Assembly: GCA_016195265.1 (NCBI GenBank)
Contig: JACPZW010000069.1
Location: 33,151 to 97,150, forward strand
Direction: 5' to 3'
From: Acidobacteriota bacterium
GTDB lineage: Bacteria; Acidobacteriota; Vicinamibacteria; Vicinamibacterales; CAVVIG01
DNA length: 64,000 nt
The position numbers were made by a program, and so were the translations under genes. Below, one piece after another: positions 62,604 to 64,000 of this stretch (within the stretch, counting starts at the first letter, position 1; each line of letters starts with the position of its first letter). The notes beneath the pieces were generated by a model that saw nothing but the letters and a program-made list of their open reading frames with translations, had not been told where the DNA came from and did no database searches.

Positions 62604-63863
62604 TTATTTCCTTGGCGTTCCGGGCAGCGGCTGAATAATCGCGTTCGCGAGCGCGCCGCTGAACTCAGTCATCTCGCCGGCTCTCTTCCCCGGCGCTGGC
62701 AGCAGCCGCGCCGCGAGCGGCTTGTTCCACTTGTACGCCAGCGTCGCGACGTCGCCGACGATGCGCGCGATCTCGGCTTCGCTCGTGTCGCCTGGGAGCG
62801 GAACCGTATCGACGCCGCCCGCGCACACGGCGGAGTACGCGAGGATCGAATCCAGACCGTAGGTGCCTTCCGTCCATCGCTGTGTCAGCACACGTTCTTC
62901 GAGCACGGGAATCATCAAACCTGAATAGCCGGTCTGCTTGACCGGCACGTCCTTGACAGCACGCGTGATGATGCCGGCTGCGGTTTCAGTCCCCGGCGAT
63001 CCAAACGGCGCGCCCGTAAACGATTCGATCGCCGCGCCGATCGAATTCTGTCCGCCTGGCGCAGGCGTCGGATCGATGCCGGCGTACGTCCATCCGCTGC
63101 CGGCCGCGGTCTTCATCGCCGCGGCTTCGACGGCGCGCAGATGCACGGCGAGCGCGTCGGTCAGCGTTTTTGCGGCCGTGCGCGGATCGTGCTCGCGCGC
63201 GAACACGTCCATCACCACGTTCGCCGACTCGAGTCCGATCGCGAAGCTACGCGATCCGCCGCCGGGATGCCACGCGCCAGGATAGAACGGTCCGTACGGC
63301 TTCAGCATCGCGGTCGCGCCGAAGTTGAAGTTCCCCTGCCCATGCGCGCTCCGCTCGCCGACGCCTTTGATGATGCGCGCGGCCTGTCGCACCGCGTTCC
63401 AGTGGATGCCATCGTCGCCCGCGACGACGATGTTCGCGTTGAGGCGGTTGCCGGGCGCCGATAGGACTTCCGTCAGCAGATCGACGGAGGCGGCGTCGTC
63501 GGTGTCCTTCACCATCGCCGGACCGATGTTGCCGTTGAACCGCAGCTTCCCCGCGAGATCGTTGATGCCGCGCAGCAGCGCGAGCGCATCGTCGTGCTTC
63601 AGGCCGCGCGTGTACTCGGGGAACGGCTGCGTCGAGATGCGGACGCCGGCGACCTCGTATCCGGCGGCCTTGACTGCGTCCCTCACCTTGTTAAGGAAGG
63701 TGACTGTTTCCTCGAGCTGCGCCGGATAGGATTTCGCGTCGATCGTGACGAAGCCGGTGATGGCGCGGATTTTCGGCTTCACCGGATCCGCCGCGCGCGG
63801 CGCGGGAACGGCGGCGGCGACCAGGACGAGGACGGCGGCCAGCAGGCGAGCGGCGTGTTTCAT
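62604..63863 (-). CDS. secreted DUF711 (UPF0210-like) protein
   Basis: 419 residues. Signal peptide (ARLLAAVLVLVAAAVPAPRAA). The DUF711 body includes VVAGDDGIHWNAVRQAARII, GNFNFGATAML, PGAWHPGGGSRSFAIGLESANVV (in part) and GIDPTPAPGGQNSIGAAIE. The export signal is unusual, since the family is generally cytoplasmic. GGAGG lies before the ATG (63863). Function unknown. Confidence 0.85.
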   Translation of the reverse strand: MKHAARLLAAVLVLVAAAVPAPRAADPVKPKIRAITGFVTIDAKSYPAQLEETVTFLNKVRDAVKAAGYEVAGVRISTQPFPEYTRGLKHDDALALLRGINDLAGKLRFNGNIGPAMVKDTDDAASVDLLTEVLSAPGNRLNANIVVAGDDGIHWNAVRQAARIIKGVGERSAHGQGNFNFGATAMLKPYGPFYPGAWHPGGGSRSFAIGLESANVVMDVFAREHDPRTAAKTLTDALAVHLRAVEAAAMKTAAGSGWTYAGIDPTPAPGGQNSIGAAIESFTGAPFGSPGTETAAGIITRAVKDVPVKQTGYSGLMIPVLEERVLTQRWTEGTYGLDSILAYSAVCAGGVDTVPLPGDTSEAEIARIVGDVATLAYKWNKPLAARLLPAPGKRAGEMTEFSGALANAIIQPLPGTPRK

Positions 63864-63894
63864 CGGAGGTAGCCTACGCCAGGCGCGTTGAAGT

Positions 63895-63924
63895 TTGACG
63901 GCGTTTGTGCCGATTGGCTACGAT
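63895..63924 (+). promoter_or_regulatory. promoter of the tRNA gene
   Basis: TTGACG (63895-63900), 18-base spacer, TACGAT (63919-63924), followed by a G-rich discriminator region. It lies about 55 bases before the tRNA. Confidence 0.55.
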
Positions 63925-63979
63925 GGGGGTTCCGGCCGGCCCCGATCGGGCCCGCCGGTGAACACGCTCCTGCCTGTGT

Positions 63980-64000
63980 TCCTCAGTAGCTCAATGGTAG
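63980..64000 (+). tRNA. tRNA-Asn (5' end only)
   Basis: Acceptor strand TCCTCAG (63980-63986), then T8-A9 and the D-arm GCTCAATGGTAG with conserved A14 and GG. The acceptor and D-arm match bacterial tRNA-Asn, but the anticodon is outside the window, so the isotype is a probable call. Confidence 0.75.

Overview
The window is GC-rich, densely coded chromosomal DNA from a diderm heterotroph. It has a TonB-dependent receptor, many short intergenic repeats and gene families typical of soil Acidobacteriota. I infer an acidobacterium, most likely Vicinamibacteria-like; nothing in the window fixes the species. I see no prophage, insertion sequence, plasmid backbone or CRISPR array.

Layout. 1-7.1 kb is an arginine locus: leftward argC-argB-argD-argA (argA cut by the window edge) diverges from argR-argG-argH. 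7.1-14.2 kb holds an RGG-tailed protein, fabI, a flavin reductase-like protein, a three-domain cyclic-di-GMP protein and a sigma-54 activator. 14.2-19.8 kb holds a deoxyhypusine synthase homologue, a ROK-like protein with nagA, and two envelope proteins. 19.9-24.2 kb holds queC, queD, a HAD phosphatase and a two-component system. 24.2-35.4 kb is mixed: a DtxR-family regulator, menaquinone methyltransferase, a PilT-like ATPase, a CoA-transferase, a probable selenocysteine glutaredoxin, homoserine dehydrogenase with an aminotransferase, and an AlkA-type glycosylase. 35.4-44.3 kb is a sulfur region: cysM, a JAMM protease gene (mec) and a CysO-MoeZ-rhodanese fusion, followed by a complete ISC iron-sulfur operon (iscR-S-U-A-hscB-hscA-fdx-iscX). 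44.8-54.8 kb has futalosine-pathway menaquinone genes (mqnB, mqnD, mqnE) around a leftward B12-uptake operon (btuB, two Dph6-like ligases, btuD, btuC, two btuF-like genes) headed by a cobalamin riboswitch. 54.9-64 kb holds nadA, sodA, SRP RNA, dnaX-ybaB-recR, osmC, membrane proteins, a DUF711 protein and the start of a tRNA-Asn gene.

Four things stand out. (1) 30700-30957 reads as a UxxC glutaredoxin with an in-frame UGA followed by a stem-loop that fits the bacterial SECIS model. (2) cysM, mec and a CysO-MoeZ fusion put the whole protein-thiocarboxylate cysteine route into three overlapping or near-abutting genes, and the CysO Gly-Gly is buried inside a fusion protein beside its own JAMM protease. 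(3) Palindromic elements are inserted in frame in queC, cysO-moeZ (twice), hscA and a methyltransferase; the queC element and the first cysO-moeZ element share a 15-base arm. (4) Many gene junctions carry 'ladder' elements. These are arrays of 7-12 base units, often inverted about a short centre. The unit sequence changes from locus to locus, and the right arm often runs directly into the next start codon.
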